Shown: piece by piece, positions 16,101 through 23,165 of the stretch
Position numbering within the stretch: the stretch's first letter is position 1
Layout: each line of letters begins with the position of its first letter
Assembly (NCBI GenBank): GCA_020073105.1
Contig: JAIQFW010000024.1
Coordinates: forward strand, 1 to 32,636
From: Terriglobia bacterium
GTDB taxonomy: Bacteria; Acidobacteriota; Terriglobia; Terriglobales; Acidobacteriaceae
Reading direction: 5' to 3'
DNA length: 32,636 nucleotides
Translations under genes and position numbers: made by a program
Notes under the pieces: generated by a model
What the model was told of the DNA's origin: nothing
The model's input: the letters and a program-made list of their open reading frames with translations, nothing else
The model's database searches: none

Positions 16101-17053
16101 AGCTGGCCACCGTGCTCGACGATCTGGAGGCTGAGCGCAATGCCGGCGAAGCCCGCGAGGGATTGCTGCAGTTTGAGTCCGACCAGGTACGCGCCCGCTT
16201 GGCAGAGATCGATGAAGCACTGCGCGCGGGAAGGCAACTGCTCGACCAGGCTCGTGACCGCCGCGGCGAACTCTCGGCGGCCGTGGCCAAGCTGCAGTCG
16301 GATGCACAGTATATGGCGGAGACCTGCCTGAACGAACTAGGGGTGCAGCGGCATGAATTGATGGCCGACCCCACCATTGGTCTGGCTACAGGGGAGCAGT
16401 TAGGTGCTGAAGAGCAAGCCTGTCGCGAGATGCGTGCCCGCCTCGAAGCCATGGGCCCAGTCAACATGATGGCGCTCGAGGAATACAAGGAAACCGCACA
16501 GCGTCACGGGTTCCTGCATACTCAACGGAAGGACCTGATCGAATCGATCGAAAACACGCAGGCGACCATCAAGGAAATCGATACCTTCTCACGACAGAAG
16601 TTCGAGGAAGCATTCAGCAGAATCAACGAGAATTTCCAGGCCACTTTCAAGAAACTCTTCGGCGGTGGCCATGCCTTCATGCGGCTTACCGACGAGGAGA
16701 ACTCCGCAGAGAGCGGCATCGACGTGGTCGCTTCTCCTCCAGGAAAGAAGCTACAGAACGTTTTGCTGCTCTCAGGCGGCGAGAAAGCCCTGACCGCGCT
16801 GGCGCTGCTGGTGGGCATCTTCCAGTATCAGCCCAGCCCCTTCTGCATTCTTGATGTGGTGGACGCACCGCTTGATGAGGCCAACATTGGCCGCTTTACC
16901 GAACTGGTCAAAGAGATGAGTCTGGAAACGCAGTTCGTGCTCATCACCCACAGCAAGAAGCCGATGAGCATTGCGCCTGTGCTTTATGGCGTGACCATGC
17001 AGGAGCCCGGAGTCTCCAAGCTGGTTTCGGTCCGCTTTGGGGCGACGGCCTAA
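13154..17053 (+). CDS. smc: Chromosome segregation protein SMC (Walker B variant)
   Basis: This 1299-aa SMC ATPase would form a dimer that organises and segregates the chromosome with ScpAB. Walker A is GPNGCGKS (33-40), and the Q-loop region is WVLGEQSAKTLRG. Long coiled coils flank a hinge at roughly 600-785. The C-terminal head has the signature LSGGEK (1206-1211). Two features are odd. Residues about 92-203, between LIDPEVYDG and EIVVTRRLFRSG, form an acidic low-complexity insertion absent from E. coli-type or Bacillus SMC heads. The Walker B segment reads CILDVVDAPLDEAN instead of CILDEVDAPLDEAN, so the catalytic glutamate is valine (codon GTG 16856-16858). The TTG start was chosen because AAGGAG (13142-13147) lies 6 bp upstream and the protein begins as SMC should. 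The frame is intact. Confidence 0.97.
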   Translation: MLKLKKLHILGFKSFCDRTELKFHGDGIAAIIGPNGCGKSNIADAISWVLGEQSAKTLRGSRMEDVIFAGTRDRKPTGMAEVALTLIDPEVYDGPDAGDATEIEIEDEMPSDDWDEAEVRAKAAEEVESLTEEAQPGRVDEVEHRRPNSGLLSEFDPHDEPRFAVFTNPNPLPLAAPRPGNGLGPQVVLKIRRRKFQQQFRAGEIVVTRRLFRSGDSEYLLNGKLCRLRDIQELFMGTGLGPESYALIEQGRIGQILSSRPTDRRAILEEAAGITKFKTKKRLAEARLEDAKQNLARVNDIFEEVLRQMNSLKRQASKAERYARLREELRARLRVVLASKFAQLDLESAALDGQINQISEAMRQQTDAVQQFEAEQAERTQRGYAIETEIRENRERLSQIKLETDRAHATRRHNEERCTELVLRSASSEAELAQARSRLLTLEEERESNQQVLDSAAGDLEGTQQTLAACQQEATAAANALAELEQRQEASRGTILEVMASASNLRNELTQAEERLVSVNREGQRLHDELANANSQVEAFGGQRGQLALEFETVSQRVAGLAEEIAQARRLIDAKRYQEAAAKNHLDSLRAEYASAIGKKASLEAVIAEHGYSTESVRRLFQSGGLNGGLAPAGVLADFLEVEPRYEGVVEDFLRDELNYIVVKSWDAADEGLRLLRSDVDGRATFLIHPDDSQAKFSFAVDEAARGATPNQSVVPLKQAIRVLNGFGRSLEVILPKLRDGYLVPDPGFARELALENPDAFFLSHSGECFHNVTVTGGKQRAEGPLSMKRELREVMRLLGDLESALREEEIRVLQLGREIKELTSLLDRLEGEKREAEKQAMTSGHMLQQLDSEMSRVAERIPTCRDELKRLGAERAEQAALISSRHAELAELQSRRENLERRASAANEELAGLRERRDVAAQNASQQLAKVATLEERHRSAVAVLERIQSLVSDMGERVSSLAAQIEASLAEKVQREAENQQLATVLDDLEAERNAGEAREGLLQFESDQVRARLAEIDEALRAGRQLLDQARDRRGELSAAVAKLQSDAQYMAETCLNELGVQRHELMADPTIGLATGEQLGAEEQACREMRARLEAMGPVNMMALEEYKETAQRHGFLHTQRKDLIESIENTQATIKEIDTFSRQKFEEAFSRINENFQATFKKLFGGGHAFMRLTDEENSAESGIDVVASPPGKKLQNVLLLSGGEKALTALALLVGIFQYQPSPFCILDVVDAPLDEANIGRFTELVKEMSLETQFVLITHSKKPMSIAPVLYGVTMQEPGVSKLVSVRFGATA

Positions 17054-17277
17054 GCACCGCGTCCACAGAGATACCATCGACACTCTGCAGGCCTCCCCCC
17101 GGCGCGGGAGTGGCCGACACCACTGAGGTACTGTTTATCCTCCGCTGTCCTCAGCTTTTCCACAAACTCTTGACGTGAAAACCCGCACGGAAGGCCGCGT
17201 TTCGAACGCTCTTTCGCTTGTCAACCATTTTCCTGTGAACGACTTGGACGACTCACAAAAGGGCGTGACTTAAGCCG

Positions 17278-17305
17278 TTGACAAAAATTTCTGGCGGGGT
17301 AGAAT
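17278..17305 (+). promoter_or_regulatory. Sigma-70 promoter of purC
   Basis: TTGACA (17278-17283), a perfect -35, is followed after 16 bp by TAGAAT (17300-17305). The start point would be near 17312, giving a leader of about 25 nt to ATG 17337. A second -10-like TAAAAT (17325-17330) is even closer to the start codon. This is the clearest promoter in the window. Confidence 0.72.
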
Positions 17306-17336
17306 ACGCCACGTTTTCCGCCTGTAAAATTATTCA

Positions 17337-18248
17337 ATGAGCCCCGAACTTCTTGATTCCGTCCTGCTTCATACTGACTTCCCGGAACTAACGCTCCACG
17401 CCAGCGGCAAGGTGCGCGACGTGTACCAGCTCGACAACCAGCACCTGCTCTTCGTGGCGACCGATCGCATTTCTGCGTTTGATTATGTTCTGGCCACTGG
17501 AATCCCGCACAAGGGGCGAGTGCTGACGCAGATTTCCCTTTTCTGGTTTGAGTTTCTGCGCGACATTGTTCCCAATCATCTGGTCACGGCCGATGTGGAA
17601 AGTTACCCGTTGCCGGCTCGCCAGTACGCCGATCAACTTCGAGGCCGCTCGATGATGGTCTTGCGCGCGGAGATGGTTCCGGTAGAATGCGTGGTTCGCG
17701 GCTACATCTCCGGATCTGCGTGGAAAGAGTACAAGGCAACCGGGAAGGTATGTGGAATTGAGTTACCGGCCGCTCTGAAAGAGTCCGACAAGTTGCCGGA
17801 GCCGATCTTTACTCCGGCGACCAAGGCTACGAGCGGACATGACGAGAACATTCCGTTGGAAGAAATGGTGCGCATTGTGGGACCGGAGCGGAGCCGCCAG
17901 TTGCGTGACATCTCTTTGCAGATCTACACCAAGGCGGCCGACTACGCCCGCACCAAGGGCATCATCATCGCGGACACCAAGTTCGAATTCGGAATCACGC
18001 CGCACGGGATCACGCTGGCGGACGAAGTGTTGACGCCTGACTCATCGCGTTTCTGGCCGGCAGACAAATATCAGCCGGGCCGTGCTCAGGATTCGTACGA
18101 CAAACAGTATGTTCGAGACTATCTGGAAGAAATTCGCTGGAACAAGCAACCGCCTGCGCCAGCCCTCCCCCCGGAAGTGGCTCGCAAGACCAGCGAAAAA
18201 TACCTGGAGGCATACCACCGGCTCACCGGACGCGAGCTGGATGTTTAG
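17337..18248 (+). CDS. purC: SAICAR synthase (phosphoribosylaminoimidazole-succinocarboxamide synthase)
   Basis: This 303-aa enzyme of purine synthesis joins CAIR and aspartate with ATP to give SAICAR. Diagnostic segments are GKVRDVY (24-30), the phosphate-binding and acceptor region ATDRISAFDYVLATGIPHKG, VVRGYISGSAWKEYKATGKVCG (in part), TPATKATSGHDENI and ADTKFEFGI. The length is that of the longer, ~300-aa class seen in yeast and many bacteria rather than the ~240-aa E. coli class. It has its own promoter 30 bp upstream and no strong ribosome-binding site. cvpA follows 27 bp later on the same strand, a pairing of purine and CvpA genes seen elsewhere. Confidence 0.97.
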   Translation: MSPELLDSVLLHTDFPELTLHASGKVRDVYQLDNQHLLFVATDRISAFDYVLATGIPHKGRVLTQISLFWFEFLRDIVPNHLVTADVESYPLPARQYADQLRGRSMMVLRAEMVPVECVVRGYISGSAWKEYKATGKVCGIELPAALKESDKLPEPIFTPATKATSGHDENIPLEEMVRIVGPERSRQLRDISLQIYTKAADYARTKGIIIADTKFEFGITPHGITLADEVLTPDSSRFWPADKYQPGRAQDSYDKQYVRDYLEEIRWNKQPPAPALPPEVARKTSEKYLEAYHRLTGRELDV

Positions 18249-18275
18249 TGGACCGAGCACTAGCCGGAGAGCGCA

Positions 18276-18794
18276 TTGACGGCCGCTGACTGGATCATTG
18301 TGGTAGCGATCGTGGTGTCAGTCGTTCAGGCCGCCATTGCGGGATTCTTTCAGGAAGCATTTGGCATCGCCGGCCTGGTGCTGGGGTATTTGCTGGCGGC
18401 GTGGAACTACCATCGCCTGGCGGATCATTTCGCTCAATACTCCTCGCGATGGTTGGTGGAGATTGCTGCTTTCCTGATCATTTTTGCGGTGGCGATGCTG
18501 CTTGCGGGCGTGGCAGGACGGATCGCGCGCTGGATCATGAAAGAAGCTGGCCTGAGTTCAGTCGATCGTGTCTTGGGCGGAGCATTGGGACTGTTGCGCG
18601 GCTGTCTGGGGGTCGCGATCGTCCTGGTGAGCATGGCTGCGTTCACGCCGACGTCGAGGTGGCTGCAGGGATCGGAACTAGCGCCGTATTTTCTGGTCGT
18701 GGGGCGTGCCGTAATTTGGGTCGCGCCTGCGGAATTGCGAGCGCGCTTCTATCAGGGTCTCGATCTCCTGAAGCAAGGAACGAAAACGCAATAG
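18276..18794 (+). CDS. CvpA family membrane protein
   Basis: This 172-aa integral membrane protein has about four hydrophobic helices: IIVVAIVVSVVQAAIAGFF, AFGIAGLVLGYLLAAW, IAAFLIIFAVAMLLAGVAG and ALGLLRGCLGVAIVLVSMA. The glycine-rich loop and the DRVLGGALGLLRG motif are hallmarks of CvpA, a family linked to colicin V production and envelope stress. The start is TTG at 18276 with GGAGAG (18266-18271) close upstream. It follows purC by 27 bp and likely shares its transcript. The biochemical role is unsettled for the family as a whole. Confidence 0.9.
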   Translation: MTAADWIIVVAIVVSVVQAAIAGFFQEAFGIAGLVLGYLLAAWNYHRLADHFAQYSSRWLVEIAAFLIIFAVAMLLAGVAGRIARWIMKEAGLSSVDRVLGGALGLLRGCLGVAIVLVSMAAFTPTSRWLQGSELAPYFLVVGRAVIWVAPAELRARFYQGLDLLKQGTKTQ

Positions 18795-18883
18795 AGCATC
18801 GCGCAGTCACTGCGATGTCGAGCTACAAGGACCTGGCAACCGAGAGGAGCGGAAGGTGCGCTCCTCCGAGAAAGAGAGATGCC

Positions 18884-19162
18884 GTGAGAGACCAGCTCGA
18901 AGCACTCATCATGCAGATGTACAAAAGCAACATCCTGTACTCCGAGGCGGTGCGCGAGTTCAAGAAGCGGTTCATTCTGACAGTGCTCCAGGAGAACAAG
19001 GGCAACCAGTGCCGCGCGGCACGCCAGTTGGGCATGCACCGCAACACCTTAAGCCGCACCATTGCGGAGTTGAAGATTGATGTGCGGCAGTTGCGCGCGG
19101 GGGTTAAGCGGCCTCCGCGCAGCGCCCGCCCACTCACCTACGAGAAGAAAGTGGTCCGCTAA
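18884..19162 (+). CDS. Small Fis-type helix-turn-helix DNA-binding protein
   Basis: This ~92-aa protein carries a Fis/NtrC-type C-terminal HTH: FILTVLQENKGNQCRAARQL followed by GMHRNTLSRTIAELKI (residues about 30-65). It continues with a basic tail rich in Arg, Lys and Pro (RPPRSARP ... KKVVR), which could add DNA contacts. The N-terminal ~28 residues resemble a dimerising helix, as in Fis. GTG 18884 gives the compact form MRDQLEAL and has a purine-rich GAGAAAGAGAGA upstream. ATG 18815 in the same frame would give 115 aa but has no ribosome-binding site. It follows cvpA by 89 bp and is the last gene before a terminator. Nucleoid protein or regulator are both possible. Confidence 0.82.
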   Translation: MRDQLEALIMQMYKSNILYSEAVREFKKRFILTVLQENKGNQCRAARQLGMHRNTLSRTIAELKIDVRQLRAGVKRPPRSARPLTYEKKVVR

Positions 19163-19209
19163 GGGGCTCCCCCCGCTCGATTCCTAGCACAGGGTGATGG
19201 CAAAAGACT

Positions 19210-19236
19210 CAGGGCAGCGCTCTCAGCGCTGCCCTG
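19210..19236. terminator. Strong bidirectional stem-loop terminator
   Basis: CAGGGCAGCGCT (19210-19221) and AGCGCTGCCCTG (19225-19236) form a perfect 12-bp stem with a CTC loop between the convergent Fis-type and TPR genes. On the minus strand it is followed by AGTCTTTTG, a modest T tract. Confidence 0.7.
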
Positions 19237-19267
19237 GCATTCCTCTGAATCCCTGGCGACGGTTTGA

Positions 19268-20569
19268 TTAGCTCGGCCGCCGCCGGTGAACGGGCGGCTT
19301 CTTCGGCGCCGGCGGCGCGGCCCTAGTCAGAAGCGCACCTTTTTCCATGGTCATGACAAAGGGATCCGGGGTGTAAGACACGGGGGTACCTTCGAAGTCG
19401 AGTACCCCTCCCTCTTTCGGCATCAACTTGGCGGGAATAATTCCGGTCATCGTCAGCACGATGTCGGCCCTTTTGGCGTCAATGTCATCTTGGCTAGCGG
19501 CGATCTGCAATTCTGTGTCTCCTGCCTTGATCACCGTGGCTTCCATCTGCATGGGCACGCCCTTGATGACACTCCACACCTTCTCGGCATCCTCGGGGGT
19601 GCCTTTGGAAAGCACCAGCTCCCATTCGGCAAAACTCAACTTCTTGATGTCGGCGGGACTCTTGTCCTTCACCAGGTCATGTGCCTGCTCCGCTGGAGTG
19701 GGAGGCACATACTGTTTGATGGTGAATCCGTCCGGTGGAAGAGGCGTGGTTGCAGTTTGTGCCAGAAGTTCGTTCCAGCCGTCCTCTGAGCCGTGGTATT
19801 TCAGATACTTGCTGTGTCCGAATTTCGTGATCTGGGCTTTGCCCCCTGGGTCCTTCACCAGGTTCGCCGCCCGGGTGATGAAGAACAGGCCATTCACATC
19901 ATCTTCCGGAGTGCCGGTGAGGTAGGCCAAAGCCAAGGGGTAAACATTCTCCACGTTATTGGGGTCACCCTGCACTGCGTCCCTGAGATACTTCGCCGCG
20001 GTCGCGTTGTCCTTCAACTGAAGGGCGGAGAATCCGGCAACACTACTCAGCAGAGTGGCCAGGTCGGCCTTCTGCTTGGCGAAATCTGCGTCAGACGCGC
20101 CGTCCGGCTTGGCCATGTTTGGAAGGGCTTGCAACCCCCGGATAGCATGGTCCTTCGCATCAGCCCACTTCTGGGTGGCGCGCTCGTTATAAGCCAGCAG
20201 CACCAGGGCACGAACGTTGTTGGGGTTGGCAGCCAAAAGCCGGTTCGCCGTATCAATCACCTTGGCCTGGTTTCCGGCCTGCTGGTAGGCGCCCATCAGT
20301 ACTTCCAGCGCGTCTTCCTTCATCACGCTGTTGGGATACTGCGCCAGGAAGGCTTCCAATCCACTGATCTTGGAGGGTGCGTCTTTTTGTTGGACAGCCC
20401 CCACATAGGCGTTGTATTCCGCCGGATCCTTGATTTCCTTCTTCTGGGGCTGTGCGGCGGCGGTGGGCTGTTGGGCGGCGGTTGGTTGGGTCTGCGGTTG
20501 CGTATCAGTCTGCTGACCCGAGGCTATTCCAGCAAACGTAAGCACAATCGCTACTAGACTCGTCTTCAT
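19268..20569 (-). CDS. Secreted TPR-repeat protein
   Basis: This 433-aa protein has a signal peptide (MKTSLVAIVLTFAGIASG, cleavage near residue 18) and then a Gln/Pro/Thr/Ala-rich linker (about 20-48). An alpha-helical TPR region follows, with units such as EDALEVLMGAYQQAGNQAKV, LLAANPNNVRALVLLAYNER and KYLRDAVQGDPNNVENVYPL. The C-terminal ~150 residues are mixed alpha/beta, end in a Pro/Lys/Arg-rich tail (PAPKKPPVHRRRPS), and match no family I recognise. The frame extends to 20689, but ATG 20569 has AAGGAG 9 bp upstream and begins the signal peptide. It stands alone and probably serves as a scaffold outside the cytoplasm. Confidence 0.85.
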   Translation of the reverse strand: MKTSLVAIVLTFAGIASGQQTDTQPQTQPTAAQQPTAAAQPQKKEIKDPAEYNAYVGAVQQKDAPSKISGLEAFLAQYPNSVMKEDALEVLMGAYQQAGNQAKVIDTANRLLAANPNNVRALVLLAYNERATQKWADAKDHAIRGLQALPNMAKPDGASDADFAKQKADLATLLSSVAGFSALQLKDNATAAKYLRDAVQGDPNNVENVYPLALAYLTGTPEDDVNGLFFITRAANLVKDPGGKAQITKFGHSKYLKYHGSEDGWNELLAQTATTPLPPDGFTIKQYVPPTPAEQAHDLVKDKSPADIKKLSFAEWELVLSKGTPEDAEKVWSVIKGVPMQMEATVIKAGDTELQIAASQDDIDAKRADIVLTMTGIIPAKLMPKEGGVLDFEGTPVSYTPDPFVMTMEKGALLTRAAPPAPKKPPVHRRRPS

Positions 20570-20586
20570 TTCAAGTGGCTCCTTAG

Positions 20587-20600
20587 GATTTCGGGAAATC
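20587..20600. promoter_or_regulatory. Short inverted repeat in leader of the TPR gene
   Basis: GATTTC (20587-20592) and GAAATC (20595-20600) form a 6-2-6 inverted repeat 18 bp upstream of the TPR protein start. It could be an operator half-site pair. Support is symmetry and position only. Confidence 0.25.
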
Positions 20601-20758
20601 GCAATTTCGAGAAACCGACGACACCTTGCCCGGTCCTGCCCAAGCTCAGCGCAACCGGGATTGATCACATCATGGATCGCCTGCCCCATGCGTCGGGCCC
20701 GGAAAACCTAAGGCCTCTTCACTGCAACCGTGGCCAAGAAAAAGTTCCGGTGAGCCGG

Positions 20759-20787
20759 ATTATAAGTATGTCCTTCAAACAAGGCAA
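20759..20787 (-). promoter_or_regulatory. Promoter-like pair for the TPR gene
   Basis: Read on the minus strand, TTGCCT (20787-20782) and a perfect TATAAT (20764-20759) have a 17-bp spacer. The start point would be near 20752, leaving a ~180-nt leader to 20569. The 316-bp interval 20570-20885 otherwise holds no gene that I can support. Confidence 0.45.
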
Positions 20788-20885
20788 GTTGCTTTCCCCG
20801 CGAACCAAGTTCTTCTCTTGTAAGATGCGGTACGGGGCAGGGGCGGTGGTTTTGCTGCCTGGAGCTTCGAAGGAGGCCATAGTTT

Positions 20886-21614
20886 ATGACAGAAGTCGGT
20901 GACATGGCACTAAAGAGCCAGATTGCCGTGGTGACCGGCGCTGGCAGGGGCATCGGCGCGGCGATCGCGCAGAAATTGGCCAGCCTGGGCGCGCGGGCGG
21001 TGCTTTGTGCACGTACGCGCGGGCCCCTTGAATCCACTGCGGCTGCCATATCAAGGACCGGGGGGAGAGCCGAGATTGCAGAATGCGATGTGACCGACGT
21101 GCAGTCTGTCGAACGGGTTGCAGCCTGGGTTGAGCGGACACTCGGCCGGATCGACATTCTGGTCAACAATGCTGGTGTAGGCGACTTTGGAGGGCCCCTG
21201 CACCAGATGCCGCCGGACTCATGGGATCGGGTTCTAAATACGAACCTGCGCGGCGTCTATTATTGCATGCGGGCTTTTGCTCCGATGATGATCCGGGTCG
21301 GCAGCGGGCACATCATTAACATCTCCTCCCTTGCCGGAAAGAATGCTCTGCCCAACGGCGCCGCCTACGCCGCTTCGAAGTGGGGATTGAACGGACTCAG
21401 CTACTCGGTTGCCGAGGAGCTACGGAAGCACAACATCCGGGTCGCGGTCATCTGTCCGGGATCGGTGGACACGGAACTGAGCCCCCATACTGGTCGAGAT
21501 CCGTCGAAGATGCTACAGCCCGACGATGTCGCACACGCCGTGGCGATGCTGGTCACCCAAGCGCCCCAGTCCTTCGCGAGTGAGATTCTACTGCGGCCCA
21601 CACAGAAGCCGTAG
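20886..21614 (+). CDS. SDR family oxidoreductase (FabG-like)
   Basis: This 242-aa classical short-chain dehydrogenase/reductase has the cofactor motif TGAGRGIGAAIA (TGxxxGxG). It also has the CARTRGPLE region that favours NADP through its arginines, NNAGVG, a Ser in NISSLAG, and the catalytic YxxxK in YAASKWG. The C-terminal CPGSVDTEL loop is typical of FabG-like enzymes. The substrate cannot be assigned; 3-ketoacyl reduction is one option. AAGGAGG (20870-20876) lies 9 bp before ATG 20886, which supports this start over the internal ATG at MALKSQ. It converges with the zinc-ribbon gene with an 11-bp gap. Confidence 0.92.
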   Translation: MTEVGDMALKSQIAVVTGAGRGIGAAIAQKLASLGARAVLCARTRGPLESTAAAISRTGGRAEIAECDVTDVQSVERVAAWVERTLGRIDILVNNAGVGDFGGPLHQMPPDSWDRVLNTNLRGVYYCMRAFAPMMIRVGSGHIINISSLAGKNALPNGAAYAASKWGLNGLSYSVAEELRKHNIRVAVICPGSVDTELSPHTGRDPSKMLQPDDVAHAVAMLVTQAPQSFASEILLRPTQKP

Positions 21615-21625
21615 GAGGCTTGCGT

Positions 21626-22060
21626 CTACTTCTTGAAGAGATTTTCGAATGCCTGACGAGCGTCCTGCGGCTTAGCGGCGCTGGGCGTAGAGGTTTCCTT
21701 CTCCACCCGCACCCGCATGGAATAGAAGGTACATTCGTTCCGCTCATCCTTACGCGCAATGCGCTCGGGAATGGGCTGGGAGCATTCAAAGCGGCTGGAC
21801 GTGTCAAAGTACGTACACTGACGGCAGGAGTGGAGTTCAAAGCCGCATTTCGGACACTTGCTGTCAGGATCTATTCCCGGCGGAAGCAAGGTACCGCACT
21901 GGGCGCAGCGAGAAACCGTGTGCGTCCCCGGCATCTGCATCGGTCGTGGTCCGAATGTGTCTTTCTTGAGAGGACGATCTCCGCGTTCCGCGGATGATTG
22001 CTTCTCCCGCTTTTCTCCTGAATCCTGGTATCCGCGCTGGCGATACTTCCGCTCTGACAC
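21626..22060 (-). CDS. Zinc-ribbon protein of unknown function
   Basis: This 144-aa protein begins with a charged, disordered segment (about 1-45). The cysteine-rich core follows, with CAQC (Cys-x2-Cys), CPKC, CRQC and two further cysteines in FECSQP and NECTFY. The first two pairs, spaced as CAQCG ... KCPKCGF, form a classical zinc ribbon; the remaining four may bind a second zinc. The C-terminal tail (QDARQAFENLFKK) is predicted helical. GTG 22060 is supported by AGGAGGG 4 bp upstream. I recognise no named family. Nucleic-acid or protein binding is possible but unproven. Confidence 0.8.
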   Translation of the reverse strand: MSERKYRQRGYQDSGEKREKQSSAERGDRPLKKDTFGPRPMQMPGTHTVSRCAQCGTLLPPGIDPDSKCPKCGFELHSCRQCTYFDTSSRFECSQPIPERIARKDERNECTFYSMRVRVEKETSTPSAAKPQDARQAFENLFKK

Positions 22061-22155
22061 AGGCCCTCCTGATGGGCTGACATTGTCTCTCTTGGACGCT
22101 TTCCCTACAAGTGCTTATCGGCGGCCTGACAAAATTACCGGCGATGGGCCCTGAA

Positions 22156-22184
22156 TTGTATTTCGGCATAGCGGGTGCTACCAT
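22156..22184 (+). promoter_or_regulatory. Extended -10 promoter-like element before the YtxH gene
   Basis: TTGTAT (22156-22161) and TACCAT (22179-22184) are 17 bp apart, with TG at 22176-22177 forming an extended -10. The start point would be near 22191, shortly before ATG 22216. Confidence 0.33.
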
Positions 22185-22215
22185 CCGGATAGAGAGACGA
22201 AAGTTGGAGGCAGTC

Positions 22216-22524
22216 ATGTCGGAGAGAGATAGCAATAGTTTTCTTTGGTTCCTCGCGGGCCTCGGGTTTGGTGCGATCGCTGGAATTCTTTATGCGCCTC
22301 GTGCGGGCAGTGAAACGCGCGAAGCGCTGCGATCCAAAGCAGAGGAAGGCCGTGAGTTCGTCCGGGAACGCGCGCGGCAAGCCCGGGAACAGGCTGCAGG
22401 ATGGGCAGATCGCGGCCGTGAAGTCCTGAATCAGCAGAAGGAGCAGTTCCGGTCTGCGTACGAAGCGGGCAAGCAGGCGTACCACGAGACCGTTCGCACG
22501 GAGAGCGGTACCCCGAACCCGTAG
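22216..22524 (+). CDS. YtxH-like small membrane protein
   Basis: This 102-aa protein has one N-terminal transmembrane helix (FLWFLAGLGFGAIAGILYA, about 8-26) followed by APRAGSETREALRSKAEEG, the signature of YtxH-type proteins. A long amphipathic charged helix rich in Arg, Glu, Ala and Gln follows. Such proteins are often stress- or growth-phase-linked, but no activity is known. GGAGG (22206-22210) lies 5 bp upstream of ATG 22216, so the longer frame from 22111 is not used. A DUF948-like gene follows 66 bp later, a pairing common in Firmicutes and other phyla. Confidence 0.85.
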   Translation: MSERDSNSFLWFLAGLGFGAIAGILYAPRAGSETREALRSKAEEGREFVRERARQAREQAAGWADRGREVLNQQKEQFRSAYEAGKQAYHETVRTESGTPNP

Positions 22525-22590
22525 CAGGAGTGGCCGGCAACGGTTGGTCTCCGCGGCGTCCGTGGCAACGCTTTCGAGCGGAGGGATCTT

Positions 22591-23094
22591 ATGGATAGCT
22601 TGAACATTTTTGTCGCAGTGACAGCGGCGGCGGTGGTAATCCAAGCGGGCATCCTGGTGTTTATGTATCTGGCGGTGCGCCAGACCAGTGCTCGCATGGA
22701 AGCCCTGGCAACTGAAGTGAAGACCAAGGTCCTTCCCACCGCCGAGATGGCGCAGTCGATGCTGACTGAGTTGCGTCCGAAGGTCGAGGCGATCGTGGGA
22801 AACTTCAGCGAGTCGAGCGCGCTCGTACGTACCCAAATGCAGCGACTCGATGCTACCCTCAACGATGTGATCGACCGGGCCCGCTTGCAGGTCATTCGCG
22901 CCGACGAGCTCGTGGGCCGTACCCTGGATCGCGTAGAACAGACCACCGACATGGTGCACAAGACCGTGGTTTCGCCGGTTCGTCAGGTCTCCGGACTGGT
23001 GCAGGGGCTCACCGCAGGCCTGGAATTCTTTTTCTCAGGTCGGCGCCGCGGGCGCGACGGTGTGGGCGTCGCCCAGGACGAGATGTTTATTTAG
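22591..23094 (+). CDS. DUF948-like membrane-anchored coiled-coil protein
   Basis: This 167-aa protein has one N-terminal transmembrane helix (IFVAVTAAAVVIQAGILVFMYL, given in part, about 6-27) and a long helical body with heptad-like spacing (TEVKTKVLPTAEMAQSML, VRTQMQRLDATLNDVIDRAR). A Gly/Arg-rich tail (SGRRRGRDGVG) ends the protein. This layout matches DUF948 proteins found beside YtxH. GGAGGG (22580-22585) lies 5 bp before the ATG. It probably forms a membrane-attached oligomer; its partner is unknown. Confidence 0.75.
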   Translation: MDSLNIFVAVTAAAVVIQAGILVFMYLAVRQTSARMEALATEVKTKVLPTAEMAQSMLTELRPKVEAIVGNFSESSALVRTQMQRLDATLNDVIDRARLQVIRADELVGRTLDRVEQTTDMVHKTVVSPVRQVSGLVQGLTAGLEFFFSGRRRGRDGVGVAQDEMFI

Positions 23095-23115
23095 TATCGT
23101 TGCCAACTGAAGACG

Positions 23116-23165
23116 AAAGGCAGCGCGCTTGCGCCGCCTTTGTTGTTTGGTGTTTTTCTTCTTCT
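23116..23165 (+). terminator. Rho-independent terminator after the YtxH/DUF948 pair
   Basis: AAAGGC (23116-23121) pairs with GCCTTT (23136-23141), and an inner GCGC (23123-23126) pairs with GCGC (23131-23134) around a GCTT loop, with one A/C mismatch. A T-rich tract runs from 23139 to about 23165. It overlaps the end of convergent mnmA. Confidence 0.72.

Noticed and set aside
17156-17164. TTTTCCACA as a DnaA box / replication origin
   Set aside because: It is a single box without a cluster, AT-rich unwinding region or origin genes; chance is likely.
18401-18883. N-terminal extension of the Fis-type protein
   Set aside because: Most of it overlaps cvpA in another frame and gives no recognisable sequence.
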